From Sipunculus nudus (lineage: Eukaryota > Annelida > Sipuncula > Golfingiida > Sipunculidae), in assembly GCA_026874595.1 (NCBI GenBank), contig CM049308.1, positions 13,971,501-14,035,500 on the forward strand: DNA of 64,000 bases, read 5' to 3'. Position 1 is the first letter of the stretch. Each line of letters starts with the position of its first letter. The notes beneath the pieces are model-generated. The model was not told the DNA's origin and searched no databases. It worked only from the letters and a program-made list of their open reading frames with translations. A program made the translations under genes and the position numbers. This document shows positions 12,701 through 23,978 of the stretch, piece by piece.

Positions 12701-13113
12701 TCGTTTATGATTGTATCATTGTCTTGACGATGAGTCAGAGACACAGTGGTTAAACCCGGACGGATGCCCACATCTGATTTTCTGATCGGGAAATTAAATC
12801 AAAGTTCTGCTTTGGTTGTGGTTGTTATGGCTGCGCCCGTGATATGTAAAACATGATTTCAAAATAAGATCCACACGGGGGCTATTATACGGGCATATGA
12901 TTAACATGATTGGGGATAAGATCAATAAAATTGTGAGCAGTCGGCTTCAACGCCACGCATGTAAACTTCAAGAGTAGATATCGGTTAACAAAGAAAGAAT
13001 TCAGCAATTGCAGCGTGTCATCTGTTGATTTGGTGGGACAGCCAAGATCATTTCTTCTCGCGAGATCTGATATTGTAAGTAACTGCAAGTTCACATTACC
13101 GGTAATGAAAGAG
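12701..13113 (+). promoter_or_regulatory. Promoter/untranslated exon 1 of gene 1
   Basis: This block is conserved with 25991-26410 upstream of gene 2. Both end in the same splice donor context: GAAAGAG then GTATATGG here, GAAAGAG then GTATGG in gene 2. No ATG-initiated frame is conserved between the copies, so the exon is most likely 5' UTR. The transcription start is not placed. A consensus AP-1 heptamer TGAGTCA lies at 12731-12737; gene 2 has TGAATCA at the matching place. Confidence 0.55.
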
Positions 13114-14590
13114 GTATATGGTTGTATTTCCTACTCTCGCGTCGTTTTTTTTTACCCTTCATGCATCATGTATAAGTAAAAGATATCCAGAGACAGGTTT
13201 TTATGGGTTACCTCGGAACACGGTCACTCTCATTTATGATAATACCGTTTATTCAGAAGCAGGGGTTGCGCTCAGCAGCCGAACGCAGCAATTGCACTGT
13301 CGGACGTTTTACAATATATACCTCTATGGGATCGATAAGAATGTCAGGGACATTGGTATGAGTGTCAGAGCTATCAATACGAGTATCAGAGCCATTGCTA
13401 CAACTGTCAGAGCCATAGATAATACAGTCAGAGCCATCGCTCTACAAGCGTCAGAGCCATCGCTTCGTGTGTCAGAGTCTTCGGTATGTGTCCGAGTAAT
13501 CAATAGGGCCCCCTACTACTGTCAGATCTATCGCTATGCAAGTGTCAGAGCCATCGGTATGTGTCCGAGTAATCGATACAACTGTCAGAGCCATCGCTAT
13601 ACAAGTGTCAGAGCCATCGGTATGAGTCCGAGTAATCGATACATGTGTCAGAGTCATCGCTATACAAGTGTCAGAGCCATCGGTATGTGTCCGAGTAATC
13701 GATACAACTGTCAGAGCCATCGCTATACAAGTGTCAGAGCCATCGGTAATTGTCCGAGTAATCGATACAACTGTCAGAGCCATCGCTATACAAGTGTCAG
13801 AGCCATCGGTATGTGTCCGAATATTCGATATTACTGTCAGAGCCATCGCTATACAAGTGTCAGAGCCATCGGTATATGTCCGAGTAATTGATAAAAATGT
13901 CAGTCATCGATACAAGTGTCAGAGCCATCGGCATGTGTCCGAGTAATCGATACCACTGTCAGAGTCATCGCTACAAGTGTCAGAGCCATCGGTATGTGTC
14001 CGAGTATTCGATATTACGTCAGAGCCATCGCTATACAAGTGTCAGAGCCATCGGTATATGTCCGAGTAATCGATACCACTGTCAGAGCCATCGCTATACA
14101 AGTGTCAGAGCCATCGGTGTGTGTCCGACCGAGTAATCGATATTACTGTCAGAGCCATCGCTATACAAGTGTCAGAGCCATCGGATATGTCCGAGTAATC
14201 GATACCACTGTCAGAGCCATCTCTATACAAGTGTCAGAGCCATCGGTGTGTGTCCGAGTAATCGATATTACTGTCAGAGCCATCGCTATACAAGTGTCAG
14301 AGCCATCGGTATATGTCCGAGTAATCGATACTACTGTCAGAGCCATCGGTTATCGTATATCGATCGATACATCGATATTCCGGGAAGGGAATAGTTACTT
14401 GATCAACTCAGAAGGTAAGCCTTGCAGAGATTACCTCAACCCGAAGGCTGCCTAGTGCATTATTGCATAAAGAGATTTCATTTCTTCTCAGATTTAATCA
14501 GCAGTAGAACAATGAACAAAATATACAGTTAAAGGTTTATCGAGATACTAAAATGTTAATTATTTACTAAACGTTCATTGTTTGTTTCAG
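13114..14590 (+). other. Intron 1 of gene 1
   Basis: The donor is GTATAT at 13114 and the acceptor is the pyrimidine-rich TTGTTTGTTTCAG ending at 14590. The equivalent intron in gene 2 runs 26411-30780. Most of this intron is a 63-bp minisatellite. The 257-residue open frame across it (13118-13891) is a consequence of the repeat period being divisible by three and is not considered coding. Confidence 0.6.
13330..14352 (+). repeat. 63-bp higher-order minisatellite
   Basis: About 14 copies of a 63-bp unit are visible by the marker TGTCCGAGTAATCGATA. Each unit is built of three related monomers of 23, 19 and 21 bp: TGTCAGAGCCATCGCTATAC.., TGTCAGAGCCATCGGTATG and TGTCCGAGTAATCGATACAAC. The left edge (13330-13480) still shows simpler 21-23 bp monomers. 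The array therefore looks like a higher-order repeat that grew from a 21-bp ancestor. Minor indels break the register near 13890, 14015 and 14130. Confidence 0.9.
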
Positions 14591-14593
14591 ATC

Positions 14594-15328
14594 ATGGAGC
14601 TGGCCATAATACTTGTTGGATTGGTAGCCGTTTTCCTTTGCCCGGTTCAGGGCTACGTCAGAACTTGTCCCGACGCTGGTGATCATTACATCACGGAGGA
14701 AGTGAGATCAGAAGAATGTAACACTTCTGCCTACCAGTCACTTTACTACAAGGAGAACTGGGGTCAAGGTCAGTACTACACGGATGAAAACCAAGTCATC
14801 AAAAATATTTACGGACGTAACGCCGTAATGCTTGGAAAGATTAGATCAATTTACGAACAGAATGTGACGAAAACTTACACAAATCACTGCACTTTGACAC
14901 AGAAAAAGTTCATTCTGGAGATTGGACTGACGTGTGTATTAAGAAATGTTTCAGGTGACTATCCCTTCCCAAACCCAATCGTCCTGAAACACGATTGTCC
15001 ATTTCGAGGAATCAAGGTTTCCGATGACGTCATCTTTTCCCCGGGATCAGTCAGTCACGAGTGCAGACGAATCAACAATGGGCCTTGTTTGGGTGACGAG
15101 TCAGACCGGTGGGGATTTGGCCAGATCACTCTGTTTAAACAGGGGCCGTCTGTGATGGAAGAGCTTGTACAGGTTTGTGGTTTGTATCCCCAGAGCCCAT
15201 CGAAAACTGTTCCACACAAATGTCCCCGAATTACAGTTACCAAGGATACGTGCGACTCCGGGACGCTGCTCACCCCCTTCGCTGCAGTATACCTGTTTAT
15301 CTGGTCTTTTCTTACATATACCATGTAG
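14594..15328 (+). CDS. Secreted 10-cysteine, probably GPI-anchored protein (gene 1)
   Basis: The frame encodes 244 residues from the ATG at 14594. That ATG was chosen because the CAG acceptor ends at 14590 and the paralog starts at the same place; a longer frame from TTG at 14582 would run into the intron. Residues 1-20 form a signal peptide (MELAIILVGLVAVFLCPVQG). The mature part has ten cysteines, all conserved in gene 2, and sequons NTS, NVT and NVS. The tail CDSG then TLLTPFAAVYLFIWSFLTYTM looks like a GPI-attachment signal with the likely site near residues 221-223; a C-terminal membrane anchor is the alternative. Identity to gene 2 is about 75% by eye. Substitutions keep cysteines and core residues, which argues for a functional protein at the cell surface. 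I do not recognise the family and assign no biochemical role. Confidence 0.85.
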   Translation: MELAIILVGLVAVFLCPVQGYVRTCPDAGDHYITEEVRSEECNTSAYQSLYYKENWGQGQYYTDENQVIKNIYGRNAVMLGKIRSIYEQNVTKTYTNHCTLTQKKFILEIGLTCVLRNVSGDYPFPNPIVLKHDCPFRGIKVSDDVIFSPGSVSHECRRINNGPCLGDESDRWGFGQITLFKQGPSVMEELVQVCGLYPQSPSKTVPHKCPRITVTKDTCDSGTLLTPFAAVYLFIWSFLTYTM

Positions 15329-15722
15329 ACCGATGGACGTACCATGGGTTTGGTAAGAAGATCTTTCGATCTGCGTGCGAAATCGCCATATTTCTGCCTT
15401 TGCATACAGTGCAGTATAGCAGTCTCCACCAAGACTGAAGTGCAATTCGACGTCGGGTCCCCTGACAAACATTATAGTTGCATTCTTCCACCACCAGACG
15501 GCGTGCCTTGCATTATCGTCGATTGATGTGTATTTTACCTTTCAAATAATATCCTGTGTATCTCCCACGATGGAAATGAACACATTCATCAGAACTTAAC
15601 ATTCATTTTCCGTTTACACTTACCGTTTTGATATACAAGTTTCCAGTAGGAGGGCAGTGAGGTGTTTACATGCGTTGAGTGCAATGCTTGATAATTTTAT
15701 GATATACGTGTATTGGAATAAA
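15329..15722 (+). other. 3' UTR of gene 1 with poly(A) signal
   Basis: AATAAA is at 15717-15722, about 390 bp after the stop. Short matches to the sequence after gene 2 (CTTTCAAATAAT; TTACCGT.TTGATAT near 15620 and 32588) show that both 3' UTRs descend from one sequence. The several overlapping short frames here are not conserved. Confidence 0.5.
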
Positions 15723-16080
15723 TATGTAGGCCCTAGGTCCCAACATGTCATGCAGGTAATATTTTTCATGGTACGTGTCCGCCACCTCAGAGGGTACTCC
15801 CTGGTGTAGCAGACGTACTCTGCATAATAATTTCATGATTTCGGGTATGAAGTGTTCCAAACCCATACGAGAAATGTTGTATTACAATAATCTGCAGGCA
15901 ATAATATTTATATCTAGAGTATATTATATTTTCCGTAGATTTGCCATAATTTAAGAAACAAACAAACAAAAACTGACTGGATTGAAATTATGGTCCATGA
16001 GTTTTCTTGTACCTATGTCTGAAAACTCTAATATTACGCCAGAAAGTCTAAAACGAGCCAACCCTCTGCTAGACCCTTTC
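15723..16080 (+). repeat. 3' flank of gene 1, duplicated at 17560-17873
   Basis: Ordered matches to 17560-17873 include 'agagggtactc', 'cataataatttcatgatttcg', 'aatattacg.cagaa' and 'taaaacgag'. The two blocks are clearly homologous but diverged. Confidence 0.65.
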
Positions 16081-16081
16081 C

Positions 16082-16083
<2 letters not shown>

Positions 16084-16141
<58 letters not shown>
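16084..16141. repeat. (TA)n microsatellite
   Basis: Uninterrupted TA dinucleotides, followed by a G tract at about 16163-16174. Confidence 0.95.
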
Positions 16142-16143
<2 letters not shown>

Positions 16144-16930
16144 CTATCGTTTAAGCGGAAGTGGGGGGGGGGGGGTATACCTCTTACTTGATGATACTAC
16201 AGATGAGAGTTCGTTGAAATGTTTCGCCAAACGTCCTCTAAGCCCAACGAGTAAAATGTATGTACATTTTAGGTTTACGGAAAAGGGCGTCGTAATTAAC
16301 TTTTAATAACGTAACCAGAGAACGCGGTTCGCGTTAGGCTAAAGGGGATTTCATCTTTTCCGGTTAGGTTAGGCAATACCAAAAAATGAAATTTTCTACT
16401 GAATCTTCGAAAAATATGTATGTATTTTATTTTATTTTTTTTATTGATCGGTCAAGAAACGTGCATGGAATTGCAAGATCACCAAGAAAGGTGAGAAATA
16501 TTCGGTGCAGTACTTGAAATATACTGCATATGATAAACGAAAAAAAAAATTAATATTTTTGTCATAAAAAAATCTTTACATTTCTATATCACCGTGCTGT
16601 ATTATATAACATTTGACGATCTTAGCCGGACGTGCATGTTGACATTAAAAATCAAGACATTTTCTCCTTTCATGATATATATATAGTGAGTTATCACGAC
16701 ATCTGTTACACAAATAAAACTCTCCTTCAATGAATTTGTTGTCATGTCATGTTAACCTCAAGGATGGACTCTCCAAACATACTAATGTGAATGATACATC
16801 TAAAGTAATTGACCCCCCCCCCCCCTCCACCACCCACTGAAATGTCCTGTGTAATTTGGACTGGTGATATCTGGAACTCCTTTATGATATACTGACATAT
16901 TAAAGTTATAAATACCAGTAATCTGAATCA

Positions 16931-16936
<6 letters not shown>

Positions 16937-17021
<85 letters not shown>
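16937..17021. repeat. (GA)n then (GACA)n microsatellite
   Basis: A GA run to about 17000 changes into a GACA run. A GT-rich stretch follows to about 17140. The flanking segments 16200-16930 and 17150-17559 show no gene. Confidence 0.95.
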
Positions 17022-17024
<3 letters not shown>

Positions 17025-17559
17025 GAGAAGGTGCGTAGGGGGGTGTGTGTATGCATGTAGGGGTGTGTGTGTAAGGTAGTGTATGTATGTGTGTGTAGGG
17101 GTGAGTAGGTGTGTGGATCGTGTGTTTAAGTGTGTGGAGGGGGGAGCATACTTTTGTTTTTGACAATTTAAAATCTAGAAGGTGGCAACGCAGCTAAATG
17201 GACGAGAAAACGAAATTAAAAACGAAAAGAGGAAGCAACAATTTAAAACCTTAAAACACTACCCTATCACCCACACTACCTATCAAGGGATATTCACAAA
17301 TGTAAAGTCACGTATGCACGAATAAACCTGGGAATATGGGCCGAATAAGTGAAAGCCCACATGGCGGAGGCTTGTATTCCTGAGAAATCAGGTTTTAATT
17401 TGTTTCCAGGACATATGTTTTGGCCCTGGGGCGTTTGGCTTGTGCTGCAAATGTGACCTCGTGGACTCTGCTGAGCTCAGAAATTACTTTATTAACTGTC
17501 CCAATATGTTAACTCTTATTGAATATTGTGTGAGCTTGCATTATATGAGTACCTCTTAC

Positions 17560-17873
17560 ATACAGAGATATTTAGGTCTCCACAGGTCATACAAATATTA
17601 TTTTTGGTGGTAAGTGTCCACTGCAACAGAGGGTACTCGACGGTTCAGCAGACTCACTCCTGCCTAATAATTTCATGATTTCGAGTTGGAAAAATGTTGT
17701 AGTATTATAATATGTAGTCATATGATATCTATGTATGCTTAATTTTGTATGTTGACTAAATGACTAGATTTAAATGATGGTCAATGAGTTCAACCAGAGT
17801 TTTCTGTATCTTTCTATGAAAATAACTAATATTACGGCAGAAGGTCTTAAACGAGGGCGCCCTCTGGTGGAGA
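17560..17873 (+). pseudogene. Orphan copy of the gene's 3' flank
   Basis: This block is homologous to 15716-16080, just past gene 1's poly(A) signal, but no coding exon lies directly before it. It marks a lost or moved gene unit between gene 1 and gene 2. Confidence 0.5.
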
Positions 17874-18880
17874 CGGTTTTAATAATTGGCTTTAATACTT
17901 TCGATGACAAAATTGGACAAGTTGATGTATCTGTATATACATGATTTAATGTCTGTTACCAAATATTTGTTAAACGGTTGTAGCCTTCAGCAATAAACTT
18001 CACATAAATATTAATTATGCTACTGCTATTTATTTTGAGCATCAGGTGGCGCCATCTATTTTGACCTACTGTCTAGTGGCAGAAAAGGTATTTCCGCTTT
18101 TCTGAAATTGATCCTAAAGTCATAATATCTTGACTTCAATATCATAATTAACAATTCCTTAGAAAAAGGAGGAATAAAAATGGGTACAATTTAAGTCAAA
18201 TCATTTTCGTCTTTACACAACTTCGAATAATGTCATCGCAAATTATTGATAATGTAACTGCTATCTGATTATAAGCTGTTGGTAACCTACCTGTGTTGAA
18301 CTATGTCGCTCAAAAATGATCTTTTCCATTGTGTCATGCAGAGAGTAAGAATTGAATTTATTTTTTTTTTTCGAAATTGCCCCTTAATGGATACTTTTAA
18401 TTTAATTTTTTTTTTCGTTTGATTGCACAAATAATGTAATAACTGTTATCATATATTTCCAGAACTATTGATAATTATACTGGTTAGCAGATGAAAGCAA
18501 TAGATGACGCCATATATGTTTGACTTTTTCTAAAATGATAAAATTTCACTCTGATCGTTTGCTTTCTTGATCGCCGAATAGCATGCCAGTATGGTGAACA
18601 TTAGACGTTTTGGCCAAAAGAGCTGACCCATGATGCAACCATATATTTATCTCGGCGTGGTTTAATATATTTCCTGTGTTTATGTACGTGTGGGAACCTT
18701 GCCATATAACATATACAAGTCTTTAATATGGTGGTATTGCCATGAAACCTACCAACACTTTTAACAAAATCTAACAGAAAACCACTACCGACGTCCATGA
18801 ACTTTAGATCTAACGTATCAGCAAAACACCAACAGAAAATAATTTTATTTGAAACACCACCTCTCCATCTTACCCGTTCA
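17874..18880. other. No gene seen; AT-rich intergenic DNA
   Basis: I see no coding exon. A short block at about 18795-18850 ('cagcaaaacaccaa.. gaaaataa') resembles 22380-22425, another trace of old duplication. Confidence 0.4.
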
Positions 18881-18881
18881 T

Positions 18882-19464
18882 TGTATCCGCCAAAACAAAG
18901 CTTTGCGGATACTATGTTTTTGACCGGGTTACGCAGCCGCTGGGAACTCTAAGACCACTGGACAGATTTTTCCGAAATTTTACACCATTATCGGGTCACA
19001 TGTGAACTGGTGCCAAAATATTTTGCGTTGACCTCTGACCCTTCCTCTCTCCAGTGCGTCCATCTGTGCGTCTGTTTTGACACATTACCCGCATATCTTT
19101 GGACCCTTTTGACCAATCAGGCTTAAAATTTTGCACAAATGTAGCCCTTGGATAGCTTTATAACATACACAAAAATGGTGGCGCCATCTGCAACCATTTT
19201 TACACAGCGTCCATCTGTTCATCCGCCTTGGGATAAAATCACTCATATCTCTGCAGTGAATGGACTTATTCATCTGAAATTTTGCATGCGTATTCTTATC
19301 TGCCTCAAAGTATGCATGTATATACATCTTGGATAGATTTCTTGATTTTGTGGCGGGTGGTGCCACCTACATTTATGTTAACGCTGCAGACATCCATGCT
19401 AATATGCAACACACCTCACTCTATTTCCCCTTGCCACTCAATCCATGCCTCACTTCACAGACTG
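18882..19464 (+). mobile_element. Helitron-like element, TATCCGCC family, 3'-truncated
   Basis: The 5' end TGTATCCGCCAAAAC with its hairpin partner GCGGATACTATG is intact. The body matches 11587-12482. The sequence departs from the family after 'atgcctcacttc' and lacks the terminal hairpin and CTAG. Confidence 0.65.
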
Positions 19465-20799
19465 CTCTCTGCCTTGATAATCGATCGTAGGTACCGTCAG
19501 ATGGCGCTACAATAGCTGTTTGGAAAAAAATAATAAAGTGAAATGTCTGAGGATTTAGAAAATTACCCCCCTTAGGACAAACTTTGCACCATTCCTGAAG
19601 GCTCAAGACCAAAAGTGTGATTCATGCATGCACATATTTAGAAGTCAGTAAGACAATAAAAAAACAAATACCACTTACATGTATCCCCATGACCACTCCA
19701 TGTTATGTGTTATATGTTCAAAGAAACATGTACAAAATATAAATCCACTTATGTCCACATAGAGATATTGATGAGCAGAGTCCACATGTTTATAGTAGTT
19801 TTACGTCTGTCACTTTACTCTTACGGTTTAAGCTGACGAATTTTCTAGGTCACATAATATGTACAAAGTACTCTTATCTGTTCGAGCGCGCATCTATCTC
19901 TAAGTCAATGGTCCTAGGTATCGGTAGGTCTTGCGGTCAAGCGATCATATGAACTTTGGCAAGCCGGCAATGAGAGCTTCCATCCCACTGTAGTTTCACC
20001 ACTCCTCGGAATAAGTTATCCGCCTTCAGCGACAAAAAATGTCTCATGACAGATGATGGGACGACTGTTTCATCACCACCCCATATAAAGAGCTAAGTAT
20101 AGTTTGTACACAATACGATTGTATTTTCTGGAAAGGAAGCCGTGTTATCAGTTCTGTGGACATTGTAGTATTAAAATTGTTATAGCATTGTATAAGTATC
20201 TTATGTAGAACATAACTGAAACATATTGGCAACAGGAAGCGATTTTTACCTCAGTTATTAAGGTCCAAGAAGACAGGGGCCATACTGCTCAAAGCCGCAA
20301 TGACATAAGCATGCATTGAGAACGTGTTTATGGCGACATGTCTTTGTGTACTGTTTCTGTATCATTGAGTTATTACAAGTATTTAAACTCAGTAAATATG
20401 TATATGCGTATTAGCTTACCATGTCTGGATTGGCTCTAAATAAAATAATATACAAGAGAATATTATGGATTTTCTCCCTTTTACAGATACACGTAAATGT
20501 ATGGAGCTTATAATCCTACCCAAATGCATACGTTGGGTTGTGACTAAAATGTACAATTAAATGTATCTAACATTTGAGTCACTTTTGGTGGCTAGAAATA
20601 AGTATGTTCCATAAATAAGTCATAGATACCGCATATGGATAGAGCGAATCAAGACGCTCCACAAGGATTCACCACGCTGTCTTTCTGCTCGGTAAACGTT
20701 CACAGTTTTTTCATTGTATCCCTCTCACCCAGCGTTTACAGACGTATTGCACTTGGTCGAAAACACCAGAACGAACTCACCACCCTTCCGCAAGACGTC
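19465..20799. other. No gene seen; AT-rich intergenic DNA
   Basis: No convincing exon, RNA gene or repeat family was recognised in this stretch. Confidence 0.4.
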
Positions 20800-21160
20800 G
20801 TTTCTACTCGAAACATATCTCTTTTGTTTTGGCACTGTGGGACGGCCGGGACTACTTGTCTCAACTGTCAAACTTAAAATCAAAATTTGTTTCATTTCAA
20901 GGAAACACCTGTTTACATTTCACATGCGCATGTTTACAAAATATTACTTATTCCATATAAATTCCTTACCACAAAAACACCCCTGTTTATGTAATTTGCT
21001 TCAATCAATTCTTATCGAACGCACAGACTATACATTACAATCTTCATTACATTTATACTTACTCCACTGGTGCATTTTGAAGCCTCGATGCATTGTGGGG
21101 GTCAGATTTTGACTCCAACAATCCCTTAACAGCAGAGTCGTACTTTTGTGAGTGCGAGTC
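20800..21160 (+). repeat. Diverged duplicate of the block at 1930-2290
   Basis: See the matches listed for 1930-2290. Its position upstream of gene 2 parallels that of the first block upstream of gene 1. The open frames across it (20635-21112) are not shared with the duplicate in a protein-conserving way. Confidence 0.6.
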
Positions 21161-21284
21161 CCGCGAACTCCCACGTTAATCAATGTCGTACCACCAAATT
21201 CCTAAGACTTCTGAAGTACGTTGGTCGTCGACTGTCTAATGTCAGAAAGCTAAAATGGTGCTAAAAAACAAGCAAATTCGTGGA

Positions 21285-21765
21285 ATGTCCCCCGCTTTGG
21301 GCTCTTGTTGTCTTTCATGCTTGATACGCAACCAAAATTATGACATGTGGAAAAATCTTGAGGGCACATGAAAACTTAAACAGATCCATTATGACATGTG
21401 GGGAGATCTGTAGGCGAACATGAAAACTAAAACACATTGAGAAATAGGACCATAATTCACTATGACATGTGGAAACATCTGCAGGCAAACATAAAAACTA
21501 AAACACATTGAGAAATTGGACCACAATTTGACAATTTTGTTTTTGAGCTCTAGAGAATTATTTTGCAGATATATAGACCCTCCAAAATCTATTCTAACCA
21601 AGGTTTGCATGAGAGCAATCACTGACCCAACTTTGAATGAAATCGGATAATATTTAGGAAAATTATCGCACGGAAACGAACTTGACGGACGGACAGACTG
21701 ACAGGCAGACAGAGGGACAGACAGACAAACCCAAAAAATGTCCCCAGTTCCGCGGAAGCGGGTGA
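21285..21765 (-). mobile_element. GTCCCC-ended repeat element, inverted
   Basis: One end reads AATGTCCCCCGCTTTGGGCT then CTTGTTGTCTTTCATGCTTG; the other carries TGTCCCCAGTTCCGCGGAAG, a GC-rich hairpin, beside a GACGGACGGACAGAC tract. The inverted counterpart lies at 62515-63375. Internal units repeat the phrase 'acatgtgg.. gatctg..ggc..aacatgaaaac', with 'gaaattggacc' in between. No coding capacity is seen. Confidence 0.6.
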
Positions 21766-21873
21766 CAAAACCACACAGAAAAGACGTCTATGAAAGGTGG
21801 ATAAAACGGCAGGCGCATGGTAGTGGCTATAAATTTAGGCCTAACAAATCTTGCCCATGCACAAAATCATATT

Positions 21874-21875
<2 letters not shown>

Positions 21876-21942
<67 letters not shown>
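21876..21942. repeat. (TA)n microsatellite
   Basis: Uninterrupted TA dinucleotides. Open frames reading poly-IY here are artefacts. Confidence 0.95.
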
Positions 21943-21948
<6 letters not shown>

Positions 21949-23259
21949 TGTCGCAGGGGACAAGGATTTCGTCCATAGCTTGTCAAGGCTGCGAAGTATA
22001 TCAATAGTCAATCTTGGATCCACTTGTCTTAGTCATCTTGTTCCATCTGCGTAAGGCTCTCTCCTGACCTTCTGTTGCCATGACACCGGGTGTCAGGAAA
22101 CGTTATTTCTCGTGTCTAACACATACTTTATATAATCTGTCCCAACTTCAATATAATAGTTCTTTTTAATCAAGTTTACCATATATATTTGATCAAACTG
22201 TATCACAATTTTATAAAGAATATTATTATGTTTGCAATTTTATTGATAATTAACCAATATGCCTAAGCATTTCAAATTGGTTGAATCAGTATTAGTTATA
22301 ATCCATTATCGTTGGTTGATTTCAACCAGTCTGCAGAAGTGCAGCACAGGTGTCTGGACTAAAACTAAAATCTATATTCTCAATGAATCAGCAAAAACAC
22401 CAAACGAAAATAACTCTCCCATATTATAACAACCATGATCAAAAACAGAAAACCCTTTTTTAAATTTGTCATAACTGACTTGTGACATATAGCTATTCTA
22501 TTATATGCAATCTTGGTCAAATAAAGGAAACTTGTTGAATTAAAGGTGTCGCAAATGATGATTGTCATAAAAGTTTCTGGTTGGGACTTTGAACGGAAAC
22601 CAGATCCTAGCTTCATGCTTGCACAATATTGAACCAGAATCTACTGATCATAATTAAAAGGTATATAGCACCATTTTGGCCAGACCAAAAAGTATGAATA
22701 TAATCACGCCGTAAAGAAATAAACCCTTTTGGGAACTCACCGACCCATAATTATGTGAAAACTTACTTGAATTCCTGGCAACAGTGTTTATTGTACGGAA
22801 TTGTCCATGGTTACTTAATCTAATCCTTTCCTGCTTTCTGGGGACATTGGGTTGGGAAACTGATATATAGTGTATGTATATATAGGCCTACAAGGGGCGG
22901 ATTATGGGGGGGGGGGCTGCAGCCAGAGCCCCCAGAGATTCAGGGGGCCCCGAAAATTAGTTAAAAAAACCATATATATAAAAGGAATTCATTGCTAGAT
23001 TGATTTGATGAAGATGAGGGATGCCGAATGTTAGCAATGCCGTGTGCGATGAATAACTAGACCTTCAGTACATATTATATGCTACAGTGTGCAAAATACT
23101 TCCTTCTTCAGTTCATTGTTGATAATGATAATCATTCGCAAAATTATAAGGACAGCACTAAGTTCTATTACATTTCTCTTTGTATATAGAATGCATATAA
23201 GGTTTTAGTTTTTCTGACAGCCGATATGCAATGGCGTTGCTGTTTCGATTTTGTGACAA
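21943..23259. other. No gene seen; contains a GGGGCGGAT-type repeat fragment
   Basis: A fragment beginning AGGGGCGGATTATGG at about 22892, with a G tract and 'gggggccccgaaaatt', resembles the small hAT-like repeats elsewhere in the window. Nothing else stands out. Confidence 0.4.
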
Positions 23260-23924
23260 GGTAGGGGAAATCCGTGTAATTTGGACCCCTTAAAGAAAAT
23301 CTTCGAAAATTTTAAATATAGAAAACACATAAAAATTGTAAAATCATTTTTATTGAGGAACCTGGTACAAGAACACTTTACTGTAAAAGGAGACTTGCAA
23401 AATTAATATTACCGACTTTAAACTCAGTGACAAAAATAATTAATTCTGGTCCATATTACACACTCTGAATGTAATATGGACCACATAAAAGTGTAATTTG
23501 GACCATTATCTCAACAGATTCAAATGAAGTTAATATCCACTTCAAAAGCAGAAATATTATTTTATACTCTTAAATGACAATAATGAAGAAAAACATATAT
23601 CTAAGCATAAAACCAAACATGTTTTCCAATTTATCATGAAAGAAAAAGAGTTATAAACACATATCGTCAATAATATTTACTGTAAATGCAGCTTGCATGG
23701 AGGAAAAAAAATTACGAGACAGAACATAATACTACAGTTACAATTGGAATTTTTAATTTAAGTTAAAATCCACCTCAAAAACGAAAATGTTATTTTAACA
23801 CATTTATTTACCTATATATGCACGAAGAAGAACATGTTTTCTATTTATTCCTCAATGTGTGTGCACTCTCCTGTACAGGACTGTAATAGACTATACCCCC
23901 TCCCCATATCAACCCCATATATGC

Positions 23925-23926
<2 letters not shown>

Positions 23927-23974
<48 letters not shown>
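23927..23974. repeat. (TA)n microsatellite
   Basis: TA dinucleotides directly abutting the LTR candidate. Confidence 0.95.

Positions 23975-23976
<2 letters not shown>

Positions 23977-23978
<2 letters not shown>

Larger units (their letters stand above)
7118..13020 (+). repeat. Tandem segmental duplication, copy 2
   Basis: This is the second copy of the 2414-7117 segment, lengthened to about 5.9 kb. Copy-2-specific additions are a short hAT-like insertion at about 7997-8097, about 310 bp at 8870-9180, and about 925 bp at 9618-10545. The terminal block merges into the real first exon of gene 1. Confidence 0.8.

Noticed and set aside
13118-13891. 257-residue open frame with repeated SHRYTSVRAIG-like units
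   Set aside because: It lies in the predicted intron, is created by a 63-bp minisatellite whose period is divisible by three, and several other frames on both strands are equally open.
13330-14352. CRISPR-like array
   Set aside because: The units are contiguous related monomers with no unique spacers, and the host is a eukaryote.
14582-14593. Four extra N-terminal codons for gene 1
   Set aside because: They begin with TTG and overlap the CAG splice acceptor. The paralog supports the ATG at 14594.
15055-15494. Minus-strand and alternate-frame ORFs over gene 1's 3' half
   Set aside because: They are shadows of the conserved coding exon and are not kept in gene 2.
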